Origin: DATGUA01 sp035301545
Lineage (GTDB): Bacteria > Bacillota > Clostridia > Tissierellales > Tissierellaceae
Length of the DNA: 32,401 bases
Assembly (NCBI GenBank): GCA_035301545.1
Contig: DATGUA010000051.1
Location: forward strand, 1-32,401
Direction: 5' to 3'
How positions within the stretch are numbered: position 1 is the first letter of the stretch; every line of letters starts with the position of its first letter. The notes under the pieces are model-generated. The model did no database searches, had not been told where the DNA came from, and was given only the letters and a program-made list of their open reading frames with translations. A program made the position numbers and the translations under genes. Positions 1 through 6,946 of this stretch are shown in pieces.

Positions 1-1
1 T

Positions 2-409
2 TGTGATGTAGTAATATCAGATGTTCCAGTAGGATCTCCAGTAGTAACAGAAGCTACTTCAGTCCTAGTACTTAATAAACCATCCTTAGATAAATTTGAA
101 TCTATAGTAAAACCAGGAGGAAAATTATTTATAAATTCATCATTAATAGAAGAAAGGTCTTCTAGAGAAGATATAGATGTATACTATATACCAGCAAATG
201 ATATAGCTAATGAATTAGGAAATGGTAGGGTAGCAAATATGGCAATGTTAGGAGCCTATATAGAAGCAACAAATATAGTAAATGTAGAGTCTATATATGA
301 AGCCTACCCAAAAGTATTTGGAGAACATAGGGCACATTTACTACCAATAAATCAAGAAGCTCTAGAAAAAGGAGCAGAAGCTGTTAAAGGAGAAAAAGTA
401 TTAGCATAA
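2..409 (+). CDS. 2-oxoacid:acceptor oxidoreductase, gamma subunit (partial, 3' end)
   Basis: The reading frame is open from the window edge and ends at TAA 407-409, leaving 135 residues of a subunit usually about 180-190 long. The protein resembles the gamma (KorC/VorC-type) subunit of pyruvate/2-oxoglutarate/2-ketoisovalerate ferredoxin oxidoreductases, which convert 2-oxoacids and CoA to acyl-CoA, CO2 and reduced ferredoxin in the cytoplasm of anaerobes. Recognisable parts are the segment around VKPGGKLFINSSLI, the IPANDIANELGN stretch and the RVANMAMLGAYIEAT block near the middle, followed by a charged C-terminus typical of the family. The alpha and beta subunits would be expected just upstream, outside the window. 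The gene is followed at once by a strong terminator, so it is probably the last gene of that operon. The exact substrate cannot be told from the gamma subunit. Confidence 0.85.
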   Translation, partial: CDVVISDVPVGSPVVTEATSVLVLNKPSLDKFESIVKPGGKLFINSSLIEERSSREDIDVYYIPANDIANELGNGRVANMAMLGAYIEATNIVNVESIYEAYPKVFGEHRAHLLPINQEALEKGAEAVKGEKVLA

Positions 410-410
410 T

Positions 411-447
411 AAAAAGAGTTAAGTGGATATCCACTTAACCCTTTTTA
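411..447 (+). terminator. Rho-independent terminator after the oxidoreductase operon
   Basis: A perfect 22-nt palindrome (418-439, arms GTTAAGTGGAT/ATCCACTTAAC) is flanked by A-rich sequence on the left and CTTTTT on the right. It starts one base after the stop codon of the upstream gene. Confidence 0.85.
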
Positions 448-525
448 ATTTAAATAACACTTTATATTATACTAATATTGAAGGATGAACAAGACTTATA
501 TATCAGAAACTAATTCATTCATTAA

Positions 526-678
526 TTATTTAACACTTACAATTTTATCAATCTTATGTCCATTTTTGCATATGAAGACTAATCCATTATCTACATCACC
601 ATTAGCAGAATTAATTGAGGCTTGTGAAATACAATATGGTGTAGTAGCAGGATTACAAGATTTTAAACAATTGTAACA
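526..678 (-). pseudogene. C-terminal remnant of a nitronate monooxygenase (2-nitropropane dioxygenase) family gene
   Basis: Reading the minus strand from 678 down to a TAA at 528-526 gives 50 residues that look like the tail of clostridial FMN-dependent nitronate monooxygenases: a Cys-rich start (CYNCLKSCNPATTPYC), then SINSANGDVDNGLVF and a final NGHKIDKIVSVK. An in-frame TGA lies four codons upstream of the first cysteine, and no further similarity continues toward higher coordinates, so only the last part of a roughly 310-360-residue gene survives. The plus-strand ORF over the same bases (485-676) has no family resemblance and is a shadow. Identification rests on remembered family motifs and should be confirmed by a translated search. 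Confidence 0.6.
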
Positions 679-714
679 TTTAGTGATTCACTCTCTAAAA
701 AGATAGAAAAGTAA

Positions 715-929
715 TCAAATACTTCTTATGATAAGATTAAGGATTCTAGAATTGATCCTAGAGAAAGAATAGAAAGCTTAATAGACGAGGATACATCTTT
801 AGAATATGGTTTAGAATTAAAACATTTAATCCATTAGATTTTCCTGAATATGATAACAAGATGGACCATATCATGGAAGTTACTAATGAGAAAGAAGCTG
901 TAGTAACTGGTGGAGGAAAATTAGATGGA
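715..929 (+). pseudogene. Internal fragment of acetyl-CoA carboxylase carboxyltransferase beta (AccD-like), frameshifted
   Basis: From 715 the first frame reads RIDPRERIESLIDEDTSLEY and then LELK. At the A-run 819-822 the frame shifts by -1 and continues as TFNPLDFPEYDNKMDHIMEV and NEKEAVVTGGGKLDG up to about 929. Together these match the AccD segment after the zinc ribbon (ARERIE..LIDEGSF.E....L...NPL.FPGY..K...A...T...EAVVTGEG). In intact AccD the acyl-CoA-binding core follows; here it is missing, as is the N-terminal zinc ribbon. The piece covers about 70 of about 280 residues, has at least one frameshift, and runs directly into a different coding sequence. A related biotin-dependent carboxyltransferase is a less likely source. 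Confidence 0.7.
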
Positions 930-1196
930 GAAGATTCAAGATCAAATTATATCTATGGAAGATAGATTTGAGTCTGTGGAGAATAAGTTCGATTCTATGG
1001 AGAAAAATACTAATGACAGATTTGATAGTATGGAAAATTAATTAATGAAGAGATTCAATTAACTAGAGATGAATTAAAATTAGAAATTCAAAATGTACAT
1101 GATGAAGTAAAGGGTTTAAGGCAAGGGGTGAACAACATAGAATAAGTAACGGCTGAAAATTGGTTAGATATTAGAAAACTAAAATCAGTTAAATAG
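925..1196 (+). pseudogene. Broken coiled-coil protein gene fused to the AccD remnant
   Basis: An ATG at 925, lying out of frame inside the last codons of the AccD fragment, opens a frame reading MEKIQDQIISMEDRFESVEN and then a second near-repeat of the form FDSMEKNTNDRFDSMEN, stopping at TAA 1039-1041. In the +1 frame the same kind of sequence resumes at about 1047 (EEIQLTRDELKLEIQNVHDE, then VKGLRQGVNNIE), meets an in-frame TAA at 1143-1145 and ends VTAENWLDIRKLKSVK at TAG 1194-1196. The 7-residue spacing of hydrophobic positions and high Glu/Lys/Asp content point to a coiled coil, like many short uncharacterised clostridial proteins built from M.. RFD.ME repeats. One frameshift and one internal stop make it a pseudogene. 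No function can be assigned. Confidence 0.6.
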
Positions 1197-1265
1197 GCTC
1201 TAAGAATCCTATATAAGGTTTTTTGATTATAATTAGTAGAAATAGTAGATGAATTAAAAATCTTT

Positions 1266-1304
1266 AAGGGAGTTTACTTTATAGACATAGTAAATTGCCT
1301 TTTT
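1266..1304 (+). terminator. Probable Rho-independent terminator in the decayed region
   Basis: AAGGGAGTTTACT (1266-1278) pairs with AGTAAATTGCCTT (1289-1301) with one mismatch and one G-U pair, around a 10-nt loop, and is followed by a T run to 1304. It separates the coiled-coil remnant from the regulator remnant. Confidence 0.5.
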
Positions 1305-1317
1305 GACTATATATTAA

Positions 1318-1434
1318 TTCTTTCTAATAGAAGAAGGAGAGTGTAATCCCTCATTAAAACTGTATTTAGAGATTCGCTATGCAGTGAATAAATCTTTAGA
1401 TGAGATATTTTGGATCCCAAAGGAGAGTGGATAA
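1318..1434 (+). pseudogene. C-terminal tail of an XRE-family helix-turn-helix regulator
   Basis: The frame opens just after a stop (TAA 1315-1317) and reads FFLIEEGECNPSLKLYLEIR followed by YAVNKSLDEIFWIPKESG, ending at TAA 1432-1434. This is the usual end of short XRE/Cro-type regulators (IE.GK.NPSL.LALKI...F..S.DEIF), starting in the middle of the DNA-binding domain; the recognition helix and everything before it are missing. The stop codon lies two bases before the ATG of the next gene, and that gene's ribosome binding site is inside this frame. Such close coupling of a small XRE regulator and a small membrane protein is common in Firmicutes, so the pair was probably once a functional two-gene unit. 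Confidence 0.6.
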
Positions 1435-1436
1435 AT

Positions 1437-1871
1437 ATGAAAAAGATTAAAGATCAAAGATTGATTATAGAAAATTTAAAAAATATTCGAATAGCATTTA
1501 TTATTCAATCTATAGGGATTATAGCTATTTTAGTGTATGATGGTATAACAAAAGGTGTTAAAGAAGTTATAGCTAATCCCTTATGGTTAGTATTTATAAT
1601 TTCTAATGCTGTATTAATTTGGAAAAGTCTTAAGATCTCAGCTGATATGGAGGAAGATACATCTAAAAAGAAACAACTCCCCTATTATATTATTGTGATA
1701 ATTATAGGTATATTAAGTGTTGTTTTTGGAATTCTCATAAAACTCACATCAGAAAATAACAGTACAAAAGAAGCTATTATTATGGGAATAGTAGTATTTA
1801 TAAGTTTTCTAATCCCTTATTCAATTCTATACTATTTACGTAAAAGAAGATTGGAGAATCGTGAGGATTGA
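1437..1871 (+). CDS. Small four-helix membrane protein of unknown function
   Basis: The 144-residue product has a short basic/charged N-terminus (MKKIKDQRLIIENLKNIR), four strongly hydrophobic segments at roughly residues 19-36, 46-57, 79-98 and 114-133, and a charged C-terminus (LRKRRLENRED), so it should sit in the cytoplasmic membrane. I chose the ATG at 1437 because AAGGAGAG at 1419-1426 is properly spaced for it; an in-frame TTG at 1410 would place this site inside the gene. It follows the regulator remnant by two bases, the arrangement typical of XRE-regulator/membrane-protein pairs in Firmicutes. With the regulator truncated it may be unregulated or on its way to decay. I do not recognise a named family. 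Confidence 0.7.
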   Translation: MKKIKDQRLIIENLKNIRIAFIIQSIGIIAILVYDGITKGVKEVIANPLWLVFIISNAVLIWKSLKISADMEEDTSKKKQLPYYIIVIIIGILSVVFGILIKLTSENNSTKEAIIMGIVVFISFLIPYSILYYLRKRRLENRED

Positions 1872-1878
1872 TAGTTAA

Positions 1879-1911
1879 AACCTACTAATATTTAAATGTT
1901 AGTAGGTTCAT
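1879..1911 (+). terminator. Hairpin terminator after the membrane protein gene
   Basis: Ten-base arms AACCTACTAA (1879-1888) and TTAGTAGGTT (1899-1908) surround a 10-nt loop. The T tract after it is short (CATTTAT), so termination may be partial. Confidence 0.55.
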
Positions 1912-1932
1912 TTATATAAATTATTTACATTA

Positions 1933-1941
1933 TGTTATACT
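1933..1941 (+). promoter_or_regulatory. Extended -10 promoter element upstream of cca
   Basis: TG-T-TATACT (1933-1941) is an extended -10 box about 28 bp before the cca start; no good -35 hexamer is visible 16-18 bp upstream. The cca ribosome binding site GGAGGG is at 1958-1963. Confidence 0.45.
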
Positions 1942-1969
1942 AATACTATTAAATAATGGAGGGTAAATT

Positions 1970-3307
1970 ATGGAGTTTACTATACCTGAATATGTAAATA
2001 AGATTATAGGAAAATTGGAAGATCATAATTATAAAGCTTTTATAGTAGGTGGAAGTGTAAGAGATTTAATATTAGGTAAAGAGCCATCTGATTTTGATAT
2101 AACTACTAATGCTAAACCAGATGAAATAGAGGAAGTTTTTAAGGATTATACCACTATATTAGTAGGTAAAGAATTTGGAACAGTAGCAGTGGTGCAAGAA
2201 GAAGATAATATAGAAATTACTACTTATAGGACTGAGGGAGAATATATAGATGGGAGAAGACCTTCAGAAGTAGTGTTTACTAGTAATCTAGAAGAAGATT
2301 TAAGTCGTAGAGACCTCACTATAAATGCTATGGCATATAATGAATCTATAGGATTAATAGATCCTTTTAATGGTAGAAAAGATTTAGAAAAAAAGAAGAT
2401 AAAAACAGTAGGAAACCCGAGAGAACGGTTTAGGGAAGACCATCTTAGAATATTAAGAGCAGTAAGATTTGCTACACAGCTAAAATTCAATATAGATTAT
2501 AAGACAAAGATAGCTTGTAAAGAAATGAGTCACCTGCTAGAAAAAATAAGTATGGAAAGAATTAGAGAAGAATTATTTAAAATACTATTGTCAGAAAAGC
2601 CTTCTTATGGTATAAGATTAATGGAGGAATTAGATATACTAGATATAATTATACCTGAAATTACAGATATGATAGGATTTGATCAGAAGAATCCACATCA
2701 CGATAAGGATGTATTTAATCACACATTATGTGTAGTAGATAATACACCTTTAATATTAGGAATAAGACTAGCAGCATTATTTCATGATATAGGTAAGCCA
2801 TATACTTTAACTATAGATGAGGAAGGAATAGGACATTTTTATGGTCATGATAAAATAGGGGCAGATATGACAAAAAAGATACTAAGAAGACTAAAATGTG
2901 CTAATAAATTAATCTATAATGTGACTACACTAATCAAAGAACATATGACCCACCATAATAATTACAAGGATAGAGGTTTAAAAAGATTAATTAAAAGGGT
3001 AGGGAAAGATAATATATTTAACCTTATAGAATTACAGAAATCCGATAGAATGTGCTCTAGTAAAGATAGAAATATTGATTTTCTAATTGAAAGAAAAGAT
3101 AGAATAAGAAAAATACTTGAAGATAATGAAGTCTATGAGAAGAAACAACTTGCAATAACAGGTTATGATATAATAGAATTAGGATATTCTCAAGGAAAGA
3201 TTATTGGGGATATATTAGATTATCTAACTGAAAAAGTAATAGATAATCCAGAATTAAATAATAAAGAGGAATTAAATAAAATTATATTAAGGGAATATAG
3301 GAGATAA
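1970..3307 (+). CDS. cca: CCA tRNA nucleotidyltransferase with HD domain
   Basis: This 445-residue cytoplasmic enzyme adds or repairs the 3' CCA end of tRNAs using CTP and ATP. The class II nucleotidyltransferase head shows GGSVRD (27-32), the metal-binding DFD (41-43), an ERxxxR-like region, and RRDLTINAMA (113-122) followed by RILRAVRFA (160-168). A metal-dependent HD phosphohydrolase-type domain follows, with H251 and FHDIGKP (271-277). The length fits the Firmicute Cca family with an HD domain. The ATG at 1970 is preceded by GGAGGG at a good distance. glmM starts 31 bp downstream with no terminator between, so cca-glmM-degV are probably cotranscribed. The only tRNA gene in the window already encodes CCA, so the role there would be repair. 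Confidence 0.93.
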   Translation: MEFTIPEYVNKIIGKLEDHNYKAFIVGGSVRDLILGKEPSDFDITTNAKPDEIEEVFKDYTTILVGKEFGTVAVVQEEDNIEITTYRTEGEYIDGRRPSEVVFTSNLEEDLSRRDLTINAMAYNESIGLIDPFNGRKDLEKKKIKTVGNPRERFREDHLRILRAVRFATQLKFNIDYKTKIACKEMSHLLEKISMERIREELFKILLSEKPSYGIRLMEELDILDIIIPEITDMIGFDQKNPHHDKDVFNHTLCVVDNTPLILGIRLAALFHDIGKPYTLTIDEEGIGHFYGHDKIGADMTKKILRRLKCANKLIYNVTTLIKEHMTHHNNYKDRGLKRLIKRVGKDNIFNLIELQKSDRMCSSKDRNIDFLIERKDRIRKILEDNEVYEKKQLAITGYDIIELGYSQGKIIGDILDYLTEKVIDNPELNNKEELNKIILREYRR

Positions 3308-3338
3308 GAAGTAAGGTAAAGTTGAGGGGGAAAAGATA

Positions 3339-4679
3339 GTGAAATTATTTGGGACAGATGGAATTAGAGGTATTGCTAATGAAGATTTAACACCTGAGTT
3401 AGCATTTAAGGTAGGTAGGGCAGGAGCATATATATTAGCTAATAATGATAAAGGTAAAATAATAGTAGGAAAAGATACCAGGGGTTCTGGAGATATGATA
3501 GAATCAGCTTTGATAGCAGGTATAACATCTGCGGGATTAGATGTTGTTTCATTGGGTATAATCCCAACACCAGCCGTGGCCTATCTAACTAGAAAATATC
3601 AAGCATTGGCAGGTATAGTTATATCAGCTTCACATAATCCAGGAGAACATAATGGTATAAAATTCTTTAACAATAAAGGTTTAAAATTAAATGATGAAGT
3701 AGAAGAAAGTATTGAAGGAGCAATATATAAGTCTGATAAATTAGATATAAGACCTATAGGTAAAGATATAGGTCGATTGTATAATGAAGAAAATGGTGCT
3801 AAAGACTATATGGACTTTTTAAAAGAAACTATAGATCTTGATTTAACAGGAATGAAAATAGCTATGGATTGTGGTCATGGAGCTTTATATAAAATAGGCC
3901 CAGAAATGATTAGAAGTCTAAATGGGGAAGTAGTAGTAGTAAATGATAATCCAGATGGTATGAATATAAATGATAATTGTGGTTCTACAAATGAAAAGAT
4001 AATCCAAGACTTAGTTATTAAAGAGGAAGCAGATATAGGTATATCCTTTGATGGAGATGGAGATAGAATAATAGCAGCAGATGATAAAGGGAATATAATA
4101 GATGGAGACCATATATTAGCAATTTGTGCTAGACATTTAAAAAGCAAGGATAAATTAACTAATAATACAGTAGTAGGTACTGTCATGACAAATATGGGTT
4201 TAGATATATATTTAGAAGATAATGATATGAATATAGTAAAAACAGCTGTAGGAGATAGATATATACTAGAAGAAATGTTAAAATCAGATTATGTATTAGG
4301 TGGAGAGCAATCTGGACATATAATATTTTTAGATTATAATACTACAGGAGATGGTCTTGCCACAGGATTACATTTACTTGAAGTAGTAAAAGCTACAGGA
4401 AAGACTATGTCTGAATTAAATAGTATAATGATAGATTATCCTCAAGTATTAGTAAATGCTAAAGCTAAAAATGACATGAAATATAGATATTTAGAAAATG
4501 AAGAGATAAAAAGTGAAATTGAAAGAATAGAAAATTTATTTGAGGGAGAAGGAAGAGTAGTAATAAGACCATCAGGAACTGAAGCTTTAGTTAGAGTAAT
4601 GATAGAAGGAAGAGATCAAGATAAAATTACTAAAATAGCTGAAGAATTAGCAAGTTTTATAGAAGAGAGAATTGGGTAA
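3339..4679 (+). CDS. glmM: Phosphoglucosamine mutase
   Basis: GlmM interconverts glucosamine-6-phosphate and glucosamine-1-phosphate, feeding UDP-GlcNAc synthesis for peptidoglycan and other envelope polymers. The 446-residue product has all alpha-D-phosphohexomutase landmarks: FGTDGIRG near the N-terminus (4-11), the phosphoserine loop ISASHNPG with the active serine at 98, the Mg-binding DGDGDR (238-243), a sugar-binding GGEQSGH loop and the phosphate-binding RPSGTEALVRV from residue 410. The family length is about 445-450. It begins with GTG at 3339 behind GAGGGGG (3324-3330). It lies between cca and degV with short gaps. glmS is not in the window. Confidence 0.95.
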   Translation: MKLFGTDGIRGIANEDLTPELAFKVGRAGAYILANNDKGKIIVGKDTRGSGDMIESALIAGITSAGLDVVSLGIIPTPAVAYLTRKYQALAGIVISASHNPGEHNGIKFFNNKGLKLNDEVEESIEGAIYKSDKLDIRPIGKDIGRLYNEENGAKDYMDFLKETIDLDLTGMKIAMDCGHGALYKIGPEMIRSLNGEVVVVNDNPDGMNINDNCGSTNEKIIQDLVIKEEADIGISFDGDGDRIIAADDKGNIIDGDHILAICARHLKSKDKLTNNTVVGTVMTNMGLDIYLEDNDMNIVKTAVGDRYILEEMLKSDYVLGGEQSGHIIFLDYNTTGDGLATGLHLLEVVKATGKTMSELNSIMIDYPQVLVNAKAKNDMKYRYLENEEIKSEIERIENLFEGEGRVVIRPSGTEALVRVMIEGRDQDKITKIAEELASFIEERIG

Positions 4680-4702
4680 TTAAATAAAGATGGAGGATAA
4701 GT

Positions 4703-5539
4703 ATGGATTATAAAATAGTAGCAGATAGTAGTTGTGATTTAAATGAAGAATTAGAAAAAAACTTAAATATAGATTTAATACCTTTCAATATATCTATAGA
4801 TGATGAGGAATTTACTGATGATGAGGATTTAAATATAAAGAATCTAATAGATTCTATGAAAAAAAGTCCAAACCCAGTTAAGACATCGTGTCCATCACCT
4901 GGAGATTTTCTTAAAAAGTTTAAAAAAGCAAAAGACATATTTGCAGTTACTATATCTGCTAATTTATCTGGAACATATAATAGTGCTATGTTAGCAAAAG
5001 ATATGATATTAGATGAGTATCCTAATAAATTTGTTCATGTATTTAATTCAAAATCAGCAAGTGTAGGAGAAACCTTAGTATCTTTAAAAATAGAGGAACT
5101 TATTAAAGAAAAACTAGATAATTTAGAAATAGTAAAAACTGTAGAAAAATATATAGATGAAATGAAAACATTCTTTATATTAGAGAGTTTAGATAATTTA
5201 ATTAAAAATGGTAGAATTTCCAAGGTGAAAGGATTAGTAGCCTCAATATTAAACTTTAGACCAATAATGGGTGAAGATGGTGAAGGAAATATTCAGTTAG
5301 TAGAAAACCATAGAGGAAGTAAAAAATCAATGAATAGATTAGTGGAAATAATAGGTGAAACTCAAGAAGATTTCCAACATAAGGTACTAGCTATAGCACA
5401 TGCAAATGCATCTAGCAAGGCTAGAGATTTAAAGGAGCAAATAGAGAAGAAATACAACTTTAAAGAAGTGATAATAGTAGAGACTAAAGGATTGAGTACA
5501 GCCTATGCAAATGACGGTGGAATAATACTTGCTTATTAG
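4703..5539 (+). CDS. DegV family fatty-acid-binding protein
   Basis: DegV proteins bind a single fatty acid between two domains and in Firmicutes (FakB) can present it to a fatty acid kinase for incorporation into phospholipids. The 278-residue product has the expected N-terminal VADSSCDL (6-13), the TSCPSPGDF loop (61-69), the SANLSGTYNSA loop (85-95) that contacts the lipid carboxylate, and the LDNLIKNGRIS segment in the C-terminal half. It starts 23 bp after glmM behind TGGAGG. The kinase partner FakA is not in the window, and a second DegV gene is at 17268. A FakB role is therefore an inference from the family; the fatty acid preference cannot be read from the sequence. Confidence 0.88.
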   Translation: MDYKIVADSSCDLNEELEKNLNIDLIPFNISIDDEEFTDDEDLNIKNLIDSMKKSPNPVKTSCPSPGDFLKKFKKAKDIFAVTISANLSGTYNSAMLAKDMILDEYPNKFVHVFNSKSASVGETLVSLKIEELIKEKLDNLEIVKTVEKYIDEMKTFFILESLDNLIKNGRISKVKGLVASILNFRPIMGEDGEGNIQLVENHRGSKKSMNRLVEIIGETQEDFQHKVLAIAHANASSKARDLKEQIEKKYNFKEVIIVETKGLSTAYANDGGIILAY

Positions 5540-5550
5540 AAATTCATACT

Positions 5551-5579
5551 TTGTAATATAAAGATGGTTATGTTATAAT
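5551..5579 (+). promoter_or_regulatory. Sigma-A type promoter for tig-clpP-clpX
   Basis: TTGTAA (5551-5556), a 17-bp spacer and TATAAT (5574-5579), with TG one base before the -10, form a good promoter 51 bp before the tig start. No CIRCE or CtsR-type heat-shock operator is visible around it. Confidence 0.75.
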
Positions 5580-5629
5580 TGTATATTGAATAACATATCG
5601 ATAACAAATATTGAGGGGGAAATAATGTA

Positions 5630-6922
5630 ATGAATCCAGTTTTTGATAAGAAAGAAAACAACACAGTTTTCTTTACTTTTGAATTAGATGAAAATAAATT
5701 TGAAAAAGCTATACAAGAAGTTTATCTACGAAATAGAGGCAGATTTAATATTCCAGGATTTAGAAAAGGAAAAACACCTAGAAAAATCATAGAAATTAAT
5801 TATGGTGAAGGTATATTTTATGAAGAAGCTATTAATAATCTATTACCAGAAGCATATGATAAAGCAGTAGAAGAATTAGAACTAGAACCAGTAGCTACAC
5901 CAGATGTAGATATAGAAGAGATTGAGAAAGGTAAACCAGTAGTGGTAAATATAGAAGTAGATGTTAAGCCAGAAGTGAAATTAGGAGATTATAAAAATAT
6001 AGAATTAGAAAAGATAGAATATAATGTTACAGACGAAATGGTAGAAGAAAAGGTATTAGAAGTACAAGACTCTAATGCAAGACTATTAGATGCTGGTGAT
6101 GCAGACATCAAAGATGGTGATATAGCAAATATTGACTTCATAGGATCTATAGATGGTGAAGAGTTTCCAGGTGGTAGTGCAGAGGGGCATGATTTAACAA
6201 TTGGGACAAATACCTTTATTCCAGGGTTTGAAGAACAATTAATTGGTAAGAAAAAAGGAGAAGAGGTAGAAGTAAAGACTACATTTCCAGAAGATTATCA
6301 TGAAGAATCTTTAGCTGGAAAAGAAGCTGTATTTGAGGTAAAGATTAATAGTGTACAAACAAAGGAATTACCAGAATTAGATGATGAATTTGTTAAAGAT
6401 GTTAGTGAGTTTGATACTTTAGATGAATATAAAGAAGATATAAGAGAAAATCTAGAAGAAGAATACAAAAATAGAGAAGCTGCTGAAAAAGAAAATGCAG
6501 TACTAGAAAAAGTAGTAGAAATATCAGAAGTAGATATTCCAGAAGGAATGATAGAAACTCAATTAGATGATGAAATTAGACAATTTGATTTCAGATTAAG
6601 AAATCAAGGATTAGAATTAGAACAATATCTAGAGATGACAGGATCAGATGTTGAAGACTTAAAAGAACAATTAAGACCAGTTGCATCTAATAGAGTAAAT
6701 GTTGATTTAGTATTAGAAGCAATAGTAGAAGAGGAAAATATAGAAGTAAATGATGAAGATATAGATAAAGAATTAGAAAAAATGGCAGAACAATACCAAG
6801 CTGAAGATAAAGAAGAATTCATTGAAAATATGAAAAATGGAGATTTAGAGTTTATAAAAGCTGGAATAGCTAATACTAAAGCTGTTGAGCTTTTATTGGA
6901 AAGTACAACTTTTAATGAATAA
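5630..6922 (+). CDS. tig: Trigger factor (ribosome-associated chaperone and prolyl isomerase)
   Basis: Trigger factor binds the ribosome near the exit tunnel and shields nascent chains. The 430-residue product has the N-terminal ribosome-binding domain with the signature GFRKGKTPR (43-51), a central FKBP-type PPIase domain from about residue 162 to 245 (GDIANIDFIGS ... PGGSAEGHDLTIG ... PGFEEQL), and a highly acidic helical C-terminal chaperone domain. Length and order are typical. The ATG at 5630 gives the expected N-terminus; GAGGGGG (5613-5619) lies 10 bases upstream. An ATG-TAA pair at 5625-5630 sits between this ribosome binding site and the start, its stop sharing the A of the tig ATG. 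clpP follows after 24 bp, the classic tig-clpP-clpX order. Confidence 0.95.
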   Translation: MNPVFDKKENNTVFFTFELDENKFEKAIQEVYLRNRGRFNIPGFRKGKTPRKIIEINYGEGIFYEEAINNLLPEAYDKAVEELELEPVATPDVDIEEIEKGKPVVVNIEVDVKPEVKLGDYKNIELEKIEYNVTDEMVEEKVLEVQDSNARLLDAGDADIKDGDIANIDFIGSIDGEEFPGGSAEGHDLTIGTNTFIPGFEEQLIGKKKGEEVEVKTTFPEDYHEESLAGKEAVFEVKINSVQTKELPELDDEFVKDVSEFDTLDEYKEDIRENLEEEYKNREAAEKENAVLEKVVEISEVDIPEGMIETQLDDEIRQFDFRLRNQGLELEQYLEMTGSDVEDLKEQLRPVASNRVNVDLVLEAIVEEENIEVNDEDIDKELEKMAEQYQAEDKEEFIENMKNGDLEFIKAGIANTKAVELLLESTTFNE

Positions 6923-6946
6923 TTTAAAAAACAGGAGGTATAGATT

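Noticed and set aside
485..676. Plus-strand ORF of 63 codons
   Set aside because: Low-information product without a ribosome binding site; the opposite strand over the same bases reads as the tail of a nitronate monooxygenase.
1410..1436. TTG start giving the membrane protein a longer N-terminus
   Set aside because: It would put the ribosome binding site at 1419-1426 inside the gene; the ATG at 1437 is correctly spaced.
450..1436. Insertion sequence or integrated element causing the gene decay
   Set aside because: No transposase or integrase fragment, terminal inverted repeats or target-site duplication could be found by eye.
5540..5629. CIRCE or CtsR heat-shock operator before tig-clpP-clpX
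   Set aside because: I looked for TTAGCACTC-N9-GAGTGCTAA and the GGTCAAA tandem repeat; neither is present.
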